Shown here piece by piece: positions 35,211 to 43,623 of a stretch of 64,000 nucleotides of DNA. Every line of letters begins with the position of its first letter. Positions within the stretch are counted from its first letter, which is position 1. The translations under genes were made by a program, and so were the position numbers. This DNA comes from Streptomyces lincolnensis (GTDB lineage Bacteria; Actinomycetota; Actinomycetes; Streptomycetales; Streptomycetaceae), in NCBI RefSeq assembly GCF_021173675.1, contig NZ_JAIHON010000007.1:372001-436000 (forward strand), read 5' to 3'. The notes under the pieces were generated by a model that made no database searches, had not been told where the DNA came from, and saw only the letters and a list, made by a program, of their open reading frames with translations.

Positions 35211-35990
35211 ATGACACGCATGAGGAAGGCCGGCGCCGCGCTGTTGGCAGCAGCGGCCGTGCTGATCGCGACACCCCCCACCGCCTCGGCCTCTCCGGTT
35301 CCGCACGGGACGTTCGTACGGGAGAGCTTCGACCGTCTTCCCCTCGGCCCGGTCACCGCCGGCCGCGGCTGGACCACCGACTCCGCGAACGGTTCGCTGA
35401 GCGTCGAACCCAGCACCACCGGTCACGGCCGCGAACTGCGGCTGCGCACCGAGGGCAACGGCCGGGCCTTCATGGTCCTGTCCGACCTCGCCCCGGCAGG
35501 CAACAGCTTCTGGGCCCGGCTGCGCCTGCGCGTGGACCGGTTCCCGACCGCTCCCGACTGGGCGCACTGGACCCTCGCGGAGGCCTCCGGCTCCGACACC
35601 CCCACGCTGGTACGGCCGTTGGGCGGCCAGTACGCCCCCACCGACCAGGGCAACTTCTGGGGCGTGGGCTCCGACCTCGGACCCACCGGGGACTGGACCG
35701 CCTGGAAGACCTCCGCTCCCGCCACGGCCGGCGTCTGGAGCTGCGTGGAGTTCCACCTCGACGCCACCGACAACCGCGTGACGGTCTATCAGGACGGGCT
35801 GGAGAAGCCCGAGTTGACGGTCTCCACCAAGGAACACGGCGGCACGGCGGGCGACTTCGTCTTCCCCCGCTTCGACCAGCTCAAGCTGGGCTGGCAGTTG
35901 TACCAGGCCGACCCGACTCCTTCGTCGTACGAGATGCGCATGGATGACGTGGCGCTGAGCGGCAAGCGGGTCGGCGGGTGCGCGTCATGA
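35211..35990 (+). CDS. Secreted jelly-roll protein of unknown function
   Basis: A 259-residue exported protein. Residues 1-28 are a Sec signal (MTRMRKAG, hydrophobic stretch, ASA). The mature part is rich in beta strands with patterns such as LRLRTEGNGRAFMVLSDL, FWARLRLRVDRFP and WSCVEFHLDATDNRVTVYQDG, which suggest a concanavalin-like or Cip1-like sandwich as in polysaccharide lyases or binding proteins. No catalytic residues can be named. No ribosome site precedes ATG 35211, so the mRNA may be leaderless; an ATG at 35193 is the alternative. The stop overlaps the next start (ATGA), so it is made with the following exported hydrolase. Confidence 0.6.
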   Translation: MTRMRKAGAALLAAAAVLIATPPTASASPVPHGTFVRESFDRLPLGPVTAGRGWTTDSANGSLSVEPSTTGHGRELRLRTEGNGRAFMVLSDLAPAGNSFWARLRLRVDRFPTAPDWAHWTLAEASGSDTPTLVRPLGGQYAPTDQGNFWGVGSDLGPTGDWTAWKTSAPATAGVWSCVEFHLDATDNRVTVYQDGLEKPELTVSTKEHGGTAGDFVFPRFDQLKLGWQLYQADPTPSSYEMRMDDVALSGKRVGGCAS

Positions 35991-37378
35991 CGGGCGGTCT
36001 CTCGCGCCGCTCGGTGATCGGCGGCATGGTCGGCGGGCTCGCCCTGTCGTCCGTGGCCGGGACGGCGTGGAGCAGCACAGGGCCGGACCAGCGGTGGAGC
36101 GGCGAAGGGCCGGGCCACCGGGAGCGGTACGTCCCGCTGGCGGTGGGTGCCGGGGGCGGTCCGGCCGGTTCGGACCGCGTGCACGTGCTGAAGGTCGGCC
36201 CCGACACGGCCCACACCGTCCTGGTGATGGTGCCCGGCATGTTCGGCGCCGCCAACGACTTCCGGCTCGTCGCCCGGGACCTCGTCGCCGCCCTGCCCGG
36301 CATACAGGTGTGGTCGTTCGACCGGCGCGAGGAGAACCTCGCCGACCGCTCCGGCTTCACCGGAGCGGACCCGGCCGGGTACTACCTGGACGGCCACTAC
36401 CGCTCACTGGACCCCGCCGCCTCCGGCTTCGCCGCCGGATGGGGGCTCGCCAGGACGCTGGCGGACCTGCGTACGGTCGTCCGGGCCGCCGGCCGGGGCG
36501 GCGGCCGCCGGGTGGTGCTCGGCGGCCACTCCTGGGGCGCCACCACGGCGATGGCGTACGCCGCCTGGGACTTCGACGGCCACCCGGGGTACCGGGACGT
36601 GTCCGCCCTCGTCCTGGTCGACGGCGGTGTGCGGGGTGCCTTCGACGGAACGGGCGCGCCGGTGCAGAACGCGCCGGAGCAGGTGAAGGAGCGGCTCGCG
36701 GCCATCAACGGCGGAGCCGTCTTCGACATGACCCTGAGCGGAGTCGGGCTGGGCGCCCGGGCCGAGAGCACCCAGATCTGGTACCAGCTCGCGGGCTGGT
36801 ACGCCCACCGCGACCCGGACGGCCGCTCGGTCCTCCAGCCCCGGATGCCCGACGCCCTGCGGCCGGGCGTGCCGGTCACCAACGCCGGGCTGCTGGGCGT
36901 CCTGGTGGACGCCGGGTTCGGCTGGCCCAACGACATCAGCGTCCACTCGGGCCACCTCGCCGACAGCGGTGATGTCCGCGGCTGGGTCGACACCGGTATC
37001 ACCTCCATCGGCCGCGTGGCCACCGCCTACGCGGGCGGCCCCGAGCCGGCCGTGTGGCAGTGGTACTGGCCGGCCCGGCTGTCGGTGGACCTCGACGTCA
37101 CCGACCCCTACCGGGACAGCGAGTCGGCCCGCTCGCTGGGGCTGCGGCTCCGGCACGCCGCGGGCCTGGACGTACCCCTGTACGCCTTCGAGACCAGCTA
37201 CGCCAAGGGGACGATCGTGTCGGCCGCCCGCGAGGTCGTCGCGAACTCGCGTATCCCGTACGGGGCTTATGAGACGGACAACGGGATGAACCACCTCGAC
37301 CCGCTGTTCGCCGCCCCGTCGCAGAACGCGTTGACCCGCACGCTCGTCCCCTTCCTCAGCGGAGTGCTACTCGCCTGA
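35987..37378 (+). CDS. Tat-exported alpha/beta hydrolase
   Basis: A 463-residue protein. LSRRSVIGGMVGGLAL is a twin-arginine signal. The mature fold shows MVPGMFGAANDF as the oxyanion-loop strand, VVLGGHSWGATTAM with the nucleophile Ser of the GHSWG elbow, and a late NGMNHLDPLF with the probable catalytic His. It belongs to the broad esterase/lipase-like group; the substrate is unknown. It is translationally coupled to the secreted protein before it, so both may act on the same extracellular polymer or lipid. Its end overlaps the convergent GH43 gene by 12 bases. Confidence 0.75.
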   Translation: MTGGLSRRSVIGGMVGGLALSSVAGTAWSSTGPDQRWSGEGPGHRERYVPLAVGAGGGPAGSDRVHVLKVGPDTAHTVLVMVPGMFGAANDFRLVARDLVAALPGIQVWSFDRREENLADRSGFTGADPAGYYLDGHYRSLDPAASGFAAGWGLARTLADLRTVVRAAGRGGGRRVVLGGHSWGATTAMAYAAWDFDGHPGYRDVSALVLVDGGVRGAFDGTGAPVQNAPEQVKERLAAINGGAVFDMTLSGVGLGARAESTQIWYQLAGWYAHRDPDGRSVLQPRMPDALRPGVPVTNAGLLGVLVDAGFGWPNDISVHSGHLADSGDVRGWVDTGITSIGRVATAYAGGPEPAVWQWYWPARLSVDLDVTDPYRDSESARSLGLRLRHAAGLDVPLYAFETSYAKGTIVSAAREVVANSRIPYGAYETDNGMNHLDPLFAAPSQNALTRTLVPFLSGVLLA

Positions 37379-38863
37379 GGGCGCGGTCAGCGGAACCCCG
37401 AGCGCCACCGGGGTGCCGAAGTTCGGAGTGCCGTCGGCGTTCCAGGTGAACTTCTGCGCCCTGGTGGAGCGGTTCATGTCGCAGCCCCCGTTCGCCGAGC
37501 TGTTGGCGTGGTAGACCATCCAGTCCTCCGTGCCGTCGGGCGACTTGAAGAAGCCGTTGTGACCGGGCCCGTACACGCCGTTGGCGTTGGACCGCTGGAA
37601 GACCGGGTTCGGTGACTTGACCCAGGAGGAGGAGTTCAGCGGGTCACCGCCGTCGTAGGTGAGCATCCCCAGCTTGTAGTCGGGCGTGGAGCAGTGGCTC
37701 GCGGAGTAGACGATGAAGGTCCTCCCGTTGCGCTGGAGCACCTCCGCCCCCTCGTTGACCGCCCCTCCCACCGTCTCCCAGCTGTACGTCGGCGTGGACA
37801 GGATGCGGCGGGTGCCGCTCGCGGTCCACGGGTTCGACAGCGGCCGGATGAACATGGGCTGCGAGCCGTTGTAGAAGGTGCCCAACAGATAGAGCTGCCC
37901 GTTGAGTTGGAGGATGCCCGGGTCCAGCTCCCAGGTGTTGTCCTGGGTGGGGTCGAGCAGGTCCGCCTTGAAGGTGTAGGGGCCCATCGGGTCGAGCCCG
38001 GCGCTCTCCAGTACGTGGATGCGCTGGGTGCCCAGGTCGAAGGGCTCGCGTCCGGCCGTGTAGTAGAAGTACCAGCGCTTGCCGTTGGGCCCGTCGAGCA
38101 GATGGAACTCCGGGGCCCACATCGTGCCCGCCCCGTTGGGCCGGGTGAGGTTGAAGATCACCTGTTCGGTCGCGGTCGCCAGGCCCGCGAGCGTGCTCGC
38201 CCTGCGCATGGTGACGGTCGAGTTCCAGGTCGTCGTGGCGAGGTAGTAGAAGCCGTTGTAGTACGTCAGCCAGGGGTCGGGCCCGCGCTGGGCGATCGGG
38301 TTGGTGAAGGTGCCCGGGCTCGTGCCGCCGCCGGTGAAGCTCGGCAGCCGCCACACCCGGCCGTTGGCGGTGGAGCACGGCAGCTGCACCAGGTTGGTGT
38401 TGGAGGCCGCCGAACCACCGCTGGGCGCCATGCACTTGCCGGAGCTCACGGACACCAGGTTGAAGGTCCTGTCGGTCCCGGAGACCGTGACGGGGACGAG
38501 CCGCCACCGCTGGTTGGTGCCGCCGTGGCACGGCCACTGGATGATCGCCGCGTTGTCCGCCGTGGACGCGCCGTACACGTCGACGCACTGACCGGACCGC
38601 GTGGTGATCGTGTAGGTGTCCTCGGACCCCGCGACCGGGGTGAAGCCGAAGTTCTGGTTGGCCCCGGACGCGCACGCGAAGGCACGCAACTGGGTCCCGT
38701 TGGTGGACGAACCGCCGGCCAGGTCCAGGCAGTTGCCGCCGTTCTGGTTCACCCCGGTCGAGGTGAACGCGACGGCCGCGGCGGCGGGCGCGGGCGCCAC
38801 CAGGAAGGCGACCGCCAGGGTGAGGGCGGCCAGGAGCGCGGAGAGCCATCGGGAACGAGTCAC
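37367..38863 (-). CDS. Secreted GH43 enzyme with ricin-type CBM13
   Basis: A 498-residue exported enzyme. Residues 1-30 are a Sec signal. Residues 33-172 form a ricin B / CBM13 trefoil with paired QxW-like motifs (NQNFGF, NQRWRL, GRVWRL). The GH43 five-blade propeller covers about 185-498: catalytic-base Asp196 in RGPDPWLTYY, the transition-state Asp region WELDPGILQLNG, and the acid Glu in NEGAEVLQRNG. GH43 members with such modules are mostly alpha-L-arabinofuranosidases or exo-galactanases. GTG 38863 overlaps the stop of the upstream gene, so it is coupled to the large glycosidase at 38860. Confidence 0.82.
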   Translation of the reverse strand: MTRSRWLSALLAALTLAVAFLVAPAPAAAAVAFTSTGVNQNGGNCLDLAGGSSTNGTQLRAFACASGANQNFGFTPVAGSEDTYTITTRSGQCVDVYGASTADNAAIIQWPCHGGTNQRWRLVPVTVSGTDRTFNLVSVSSGKCMAPSGGSAASNTNLVQLPCSTANGRVWRLPSFTGGGTSPGTFTNPIAQRGPDPWLTYYNGFYYLATTTWNSTVTMRRASTLAGLATATEQVIFNLTRPNGAGTMWAPEFHLLDGPNGKRWYFYYTAGREPFDLGTQRIHVLESAGLDPMGPYTFKADLLDPTQDNTWELDPGILQLNGQLYLLGTFYNGSQPMFIRPLSNPWTASGTRRILSTPTYSWETVGGAVNEGAEVLQRNGRTFIVYSASHCSTPDYKLGMLTYDGGDPLNSSSWVKSPNPVFQRSNANGVYGPGHNGFFKSPDGTEDWMVYHANSSANGGCDMNRSTRAQKFTWNADGTPNFGTPVALGVPLTAPSGE

Positions 38864-41800
38864 GGGCCGTACACCTTCGCTTCCAGGAGGCCGACGGAGC
38901 TGGAGCCGTTGCCGGTGAGCAGCACCCGCAGGCGTGTGGTGCTCGTGGCGGTGAACGTGACGGTGTTGTACTGGTTCTTGGCCAGGGAGTAGCCGCTCGC
39001 GCCGGGCACGTCGACGTAGGCGCCGCCGTTCCAGTACTGGAGCTTCCAGGAGGCCGGCATGTCGATGCCCTGGTCGTCGTCGAAGAAGTACACCTCGGCC
39101 CGGTCGACGGTCCTCGCCGTGGGCCAGGTCAGCTCGGCCCACTGCTGGCCGGTCTCCGGCCAGGTGCCCCAGCGCGGGTTGGCGGTGTCGTTGGAGGACG
39201 GCGGATCGATGCCGTCGTTGAGCGCGGTGACGCTCTCCCAGGGGGAGGTGTACGACGCGGACGGCGTCGCGGACGTCGCCTGGTTGGCGGGGGGCTGGGC
39301 GCCGCCCCGGTTGTACACCTTGATCTCGGTCAGGCCCGTCTTGGCGCCGGAGGCGTTGGTGGCCAGAACCCGGATGCGCTGGGCGGTGACGGCGGGGAAC
39401 CGCACCAGGTTGTAGTTGGCCCGGGGCGCGGCCGGGCTCTTGGTCTGGCCGGGCACGTCCACCCAGGAACTGCCGTTGTAGGACTGGACGGTGTACGCGG
39501 ACGGCGCCCGGTAGGTGCCGCTGGCGGGCCGGCTGTCCTTGAAGTACAGGCGCACCTCGTTGAGCGTGCGGGCCGTGCCGAAGTTCAGCTCGTACCAGTC
39601 CTGGCTGTTGGGCGAGCCGCCCGCGCCCCAGAAGGGCTCGTTGGTGGGCAAGCCGTCCACGGCGCCGGAGACGGCGGTACCGGAGCCGGTGTGGGAGGCG
39701 GACGCGGTCGCCCCGGAGGCGAAGTTGGTCAGGTCGGCGGTGAGGTCGACACCGGCCTTGGCGAGCATGTCGACCATGCGGGGGCTGTCCTGGACGACCT
39801 GTTGGGGAGCCTTGAGGCCGGGAGCGGCCGTGTGGTGTGTGACCGTGCCGCTGGTGGTCACGTCACCGGTGGCCGGGTCCCAGGTGAGGGGCACCAGGGA
39901 GGAGACGGTGGCGACCCGAGTGCCGTTGACGTAGACCGAGTAGCCCTCCGGGACGCCCGGGTAGCGCACCACGCCGTCGGCGGGGTCGTCCCAGACGACC
40001 GACAGGTCGGCACCCCGGTAGCGGAGGTTGTTGACGGTGAAGTGCGACCAGCCGATGTCGATGGGGGACAGCTCCACCTTGGCGTCGTTGCGGGGGCGCA
40101 GGCCGGCCACGTCCTCGATGACCGTCCAGTTGCTGCTGCCCAGGATGTTGTGGTGGATCCAGGAGCGGTAGGTGATGGAGCTGCCGTTCCAGTCGGCCCA
40201 GAACTCATTGGCGTCGGGCCACTGGGTGTTGCCGCCGACGTACTGCGCCCAGGTGTTCCAGTACAGGAGCTTCTTGTAGTCGGTGGCGTTCATCCAGGAG
40301 TTGGGGTAGTTGCGCAGCACCGAGGAGTACAGCCGGAACTGCACGGTGGAGTTGATGGTGGAGAAGTTGTTGGAGCCGGGCTCCCCGGCCTCGGCCGCCG
40401 CCTTCTTGTCGACCTGGTTGGCCGTGTAGAAGGGGAAGATCGGGTACTGCGCCGGGTCGTCGTACAGGCGCAGCGCCTGCTTGTAGGTCGCGGTGTCGGG
40501 GACCGCGCCGACCGCGAACGGGTAGTAGTTGTTGATCTCCTTCCAGGGCACCCACTCGTTGGTCGACTTCAGCCGGTGCTCGAACAGCTGCCGGTTCGGA
40601 TTCCACAGCACGTTGACGATGGCGTCCTTGATCTGGCCCGCGAGCGTGCGCATCTCGGCGGCCTTGGCCGTGTTGCCGCTCGCCTCGTAGGCCTGCGCGG
40701 CGGCGAGAGCCCCGCTGTACTGGTAGGCGGACTCGGCGCGGTCCATCCGGCCGGGCTTCCAGTGGAAGGACACCGCGTCGGCGTCGTTGCCGGTCAGGGC
40801 GCCCCAGTCGTACTCGATGAGCTTGTTGTTGTCGGTGTCGTAGTGGGCGAGCTGGCCCTTGACGTCGCCCTCGGCGTAGCGGGCGAGGCTCGCGGCGATC
40901 GCGGGCTGGCCGCCGTGGATCTGGTAGCTCTTCCAGGCCGCCTCGGCGATGTACTGCGTGTAGCTGTTGGACCAGTTCTCCGGATCGCCGGGGTTGTCCA
41001 TGAAGCGGCCGCCCTTGGAGGTCTGGCCGACGCTCAGCCAGTCGCCGTACGCGTAGGCCGGGTTGCGCAGGTACTTCAGGTCGTCGATGTGCATCGGCTG
41101 GGTGAGGGCGATCGCGTTGTTGTAGCCGAGGACGCCCTCCGTGGAGGTCGGGAACTGGAAGGTCTGCCCGGGGAGGTCCGCGTCGAGGCTGTTGAAGCGC
41201 ATCAGCCACCAGCGGTAGTAGATGTTCTTCTTGATCGCGGGCTCGGGCACGTCGATGTAGGGCACGTTCTGCGCCCACCACAGGTTGTAGGCCCGGACAT
41301 GGGTGGCGAAGGCGGTCGCGGAGGAGTGGCCGGCGTAGGCGGTGTACTCGGTGAGCGACTCGGGGATCTCGTCGGTGACGAAGCCCATCACGACCTTGGT
41401 GGTCACCGTGGCTCCGGCCGGGATCGTCACCGAGCGGCCCAGGCCGCCGTTCGAGACGGTGAAGCCGTCGCCCGTCAGGCGTGGCCGGATGGTGGTCAGG
41501 TTGTTGTAGGCGTTGACCTGCCCGGTCAGCTCGCTGCCGGTGCCCGTGGTGGCGTACGGCGAGGTCGCCCGCAGTTGCAGGGTGGTCGAGCCGCTGCCGT
41601 TGTTCCGGATCGACAGGTTCGTCACGGCCACGTTGTTGTCGGTGACGAACTTGGTCTGCTCGACCGTGACCGAGCCGCCGGTGTGGACGCTCTTCCAGTG
41701 GCTGGGCGTCTGGCGGCGCTGGGCGACCTGTTCGGTGAAGGTGCCCGGGGTGATCGCGACGGTGTAGGCGCTGTTGTCGTTGATGCTCTCCCAGTAGGCG

Positions 41801-42141
41801 ACCTTGCCGGCGAAGCCCAGCCGGGCGGGGTCGTGCTCCTTCATGAACAGCGCGCGGCCACGGGTCATCAGCCAGGGCCCGGCCGGGTCGTTGCCGGAGC
41901 GGGCCAGCAGACGGTCCATCCAGAAGTCGGTCCCCGAGCTCTCGGCGTCGTAGATGCTGCGCATCATGTCGCCGGTGGTGTGGGCGACGGGCGGTGCCGG
42001 GACCGCGGGGCCGGTGAAGGTGGGGAAGCCGATGGTCTGCGCCGCGTGGGCCGGCGGGGCGGCGGCGAAGACGGAACAGACGAGAAGCGCCAGGGCGACA
42101 AGGAGGCGGTGCAGAACGGTCTCGGTGGTTCGTCTTCGCAT
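38860..42141 (-). CDS. Large secreted (alpha/alpha)6 glycosidase-like protein with two discoidin modules
   Basis: A 1,093-residue exported protein with a Sec signal (1-33). The centre (about 280-640) has the repeated helix pairs and aromatic motifs of MGH1/GH63-like (alpha/alpha)6 barrels (YYRWWLMRFNSL, PENWSNSYTQYIAEAAWKSYQ, RMDRAESAYQYSGALAAAQAYE, EFWADWNGSSITYRSWIHH). An N-terminal beta domain and a C-terminal beta segment with KVELSPIDIGW complete the core. Two F5/8-type discoidin modules fill about 810-955 and 965-1093. The substrate is unknown; arabinogalactan side chains are likely from context. AAGGGGAG precedes the ATG. It sits under its own promoter with the proposed LacI operator and is coupled to the GH43 gene. 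Confidence 0.68.
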   Translation of the reverse strand: MRRRTTETVLHRLLVALALLVCSVFAAAPPAHAAQTIGFPTFTGPAVPAPPVAHTTGDMMRSIYDAESSGTDFWMDRLLARSGNDPAGPWLMTRGRALFMKEHDPARLGFAGKVAYWESINDNSAYTVAITPGTFTEQVAQRRQTPSHWKSVHTGGSVTVEQTKFVTDNNVAVTNLSIRNNGSGSTTLQLRATSPYATTGTGSELTGQVNAYNNLTTIRPRLTGDGFTVSNGGLGRSVTIPAGATVTTKVVMGFVTDEIPESLTEYTAYAGHSSATAFATHVRAYNLWWAQNVPYIDVPEPAIKKNIYYRWWLMRFNSLDADLPGQTFQFPTSTEGVLGYNNAIALTQPMHIDDLKYLRNPAYAYGDWLSVGQTSKGGRFMDNPGDPENWSNSYTQYIAEAAWKSYQIHGGQPAIAASLARYAEGDVKGQLAHYDTDNNKLIEYDWGALTGNDADAVSFHWKPGRMDRAESAYQYSGALAAAQAYEASGNTAKAAEMRTLAGQIKDAIVNVLWNPNRQLFEHRLKSTNEWVPWKEINNYYPFAVGAVPDTATYKQALRLYDDPAQYPIFPFYTANQVDKKAAAEAGEPGSNNFSTINSTVQFRLYSSVLRNYPNSWMNATDYKKLLYWNTWAQYVGGNTQWPDANEFWADWNGSSITYRSWIHHNILGSSNWTVIEDVAGLRPRNDAKVELSPIDIGWSHFTVNNLRYRGADLSVVWDDPADGVVRYPGVPEGYSVYVNGTRVATVSSLVPLTWDPATGDVTTSGTVTHHTAAPGLKAPQQVVQDSPRMVDMLAKAGVDLTADLTNFASGATASASHTGSGTAVSGAVDGLPTNEPFWGAGGSPNSQDWYELNFGTARTLNEVRLYFKDSRPASGTYRAPSAYTVQSYNGSSWVDVPGQTKSPAAPRANYNLVRFPAVTAQRIRVLATNASGAKTGLTEIKVYNRGGAQPPANQATSATPSASYTSPWESVTALNDGIDPPSSNDTANPRWGTWPETGQQWAELTWPTARTVDRAEVYFFDDDQGIDMPASWKLQYWNGGAYVDVPGASGYSLAKNQYNTVTFTATSTTRLRVLLTGNGSSSVGLLEAKVYGP

Positions 42142-42165
42142 CGGAGGCTCCCCTTTGCTGAAACG

Positions 42166-42211
42166 ACCTAAAAGGTTTTCGCAACGTAGGAGCGGGCTGA
42201 TGGAGTGTCAA
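42166..42211 (-). promoter_or_regulatory. Promoter and LacI-type operator of the glycosidase operon
   Basis: On the minus strand TTGACA (42206-42211), a 17-base spacer and TACGTT (42183-42188) form a near-consensus promoter. Two bases after the -10 comes GAAAACCTTTTAGGT (42166-42180), which shares 13 of 15 bases with the site at 43512-43526. The place fits repression at the transcription start. Confidence 0.75.
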
Positions 42212-42247
42212 GAGAGGTCGCTGGGGCCCGAGTTCGCCGACCGCACG

Positions 42248-42307
42248 GTTCAGGACAGGTTCACGACGTTCAGGACAGGTCCACGACGTTCAGGACAGGT
42301 TCACGAC
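42248..42307. repeat. 20-bp tandem repeat, three copies
   Basis: Three contiguous 20-base units of GTTCAGGACAGGTTCACGAC; the middle unit has one C for T change. The third unit contains the lacI stop codon, so the array begins in the lacI 3' end and runs towards the glycosidase promoter, whose -35 box is 37 bases away. Confidence 0.9.
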
Positions 42308-43329
42308 AAGGGGGCCGTCGACCCACGGATCACCACCCGGCAGGGCAGTGCCTCCACGCCCGAGCGCGTGGCACCGCCGATCGCGCCGAACAGGGCCTGG
42401 GCGGCCGCGCGTCCCACCTGCTCCAGATTCATGTCGACGCTCGTAAGGTGGGGGCGCGAACCGGAGGTCAGCACCTGCCAGTTGTCGAAACCCATCACCG
42501 ACACGTCCTCCGGCACCCGCAGGCCGCGCTCGCGCAGCACGTCCATGACACCGCGGGCGATCTGGTCGCTGCCGCACAGCACCGCGTCCACGTCCGGCTG
42601 CTGGTCCAGCAGCAGCGCGGTGGACGCCCGCCCCCAGCCCTCCGACCAGGCACCGAACCGCGGTTCGCCGACCAGGCGGAGCCCGGCGTCGGCGAGCGCG
42701 GCCCGCGCCCCCTCGGCCCGCTCCCGCGCCGCCAGATACCCCGGGTCGCCGGTGATGTGCGCGATCCGGGTGCGGCCGCAGGCCAGCAGGTGGCCCACCG
42801 CCATCCGGCCCGCGTCGACGTTGTCCGGGACGATGGACAGATCGGCGGGATCGTCCGAGGGCGCGTACGCGTAGACGACGGGAACGGCCAGCTCACGGCC
42901 CAGGGACGGACGCGGGTCGGTGCGGCTGCCCACCACGATCAGGCCGTCCACCCGGCGCCCGAGCAGCGCGCGCACATGATGCTGTTCACGGATGGAGTCC
43001 CCGCGCGCGTCGCAGAGGAACACCGCGACCTCGCCCGCCCCGAAGGCGTCCTCGGCACCCATCAGTATCGGGATGCTGAACCGGCCCTCCAGGTCGCTGG
43101 TGAGCAGCCCGACCGTGCCCGTCCGCCCGGCCAGCAGCCCGCGGGCCAGCTGGTTCGGCCGGAACGACAGCCGCTCGGCCGCCTCGATCACCCGCTGCCG
43201 GGTCTCGGCGCGCACCTGGCTGCGGCCGTTGAGCGCCTTGGACGCGGTGGCGATCGACACGCCCGCCAGTCGGGCGACGTCGTTGAGGGTGGCGGGCTGC
43301 GGACGGGAGGGGTCGGCGGTCTGGGTCAC
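42301..43329 (-). CDS. LacI-family sugar-responsive repressor
   Basis: A 342-residue regulator. Residues 14-60 are the LacI helix-turn-helix with hinge (ATLNDVARLAGVSIATASKALNGRSQVRAETRQRV). The rest is a periplasmic-binding-like effector domain (VGLLTSDLEGRFSIPILMGAEDAF, GRRVDGLIVVGSR, VMGFDNWQVLTSG, LTSVDMNLEQVGRAA). GTG 43329 has GGAG seven bases upstream. It lies between the two operons that carry the shared GAAARCCTTTTMGGT motif, so it is the obvious regulator of arabinogalactan use, released by an imported oligosaccharide or arabinose derivative. Confidence 0.88.
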   Translation of the reverse strand: MTQTADPSRPQPATLNDVARLAGVSIATASKALNGRSQVRAETRQRVIEAAERLSFRPNQLARGLLAGRTGTVGLLTSDLEGRFSIPILMGAEDAFGAGEVAVFLCDARGDSIREQHHVRALLGRRVDGLIVVGSRTDPRPSLGRELAVPVVYAYAPSDDPADLSIVPDNVDAGRMAVGHLLACGRTRIAHITGDPGYLAARERAEGARAALADAGLRLVGEPRFGAWSEGWGRASTALLLDQQPDVDAVLCGSDQIARGVMDVLRERGLRVPEDVSVMGFDNWQVLTSGSRPHLTSVDMNLEQVGRAAAQALFGAIGGATRSGVEALPCRVVIRGSTAPLS

Positions 43330-43479
43330 GGGTGATCTCCTGTCTCGCGTTGCGCGGGCGAGGCCGTCGAGGGTGGCACGTCGCGCGTAAAACCGTACGC
43401 GACATGTTTCGGTCCAGGTGGGGACCGGCGGTTTCCACAGGTTTCCGTGAGGGCCCCGAACCCGTTCCGTGCAAGGGGA

Positions 43480-43526
43480 TTGACGGGCTGTGAGGCGAGT
43501 CCTAACTTTCTGAAAGCCTTTTCGGT
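43480..43526 (+). promoter_or_regulatory. Promoter and LacI-type operator of the importer operon
   Basis: TTGACG (43480-43485), a 17-base spacer and TAACTT (43503-43508) make a strong promoter. GAAAGCCTTTTCGGT (43512-43526) begins three bases after the -10 and so covers the likely transcription start, as at the divergent glycosidase promoter. Inverted TGAA/TTCA ends flank it. Confidence 0.78.
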
Positions 43527-43623
43527 TCACCGAGTTGATCGCCTCCCGGAGTTCAGTGCCACCACGTCCGTCGTCCCGACCGGTCGGCCTGCTCATGGCC
43601 GCCGCCACACGAGGGGGATCGCC

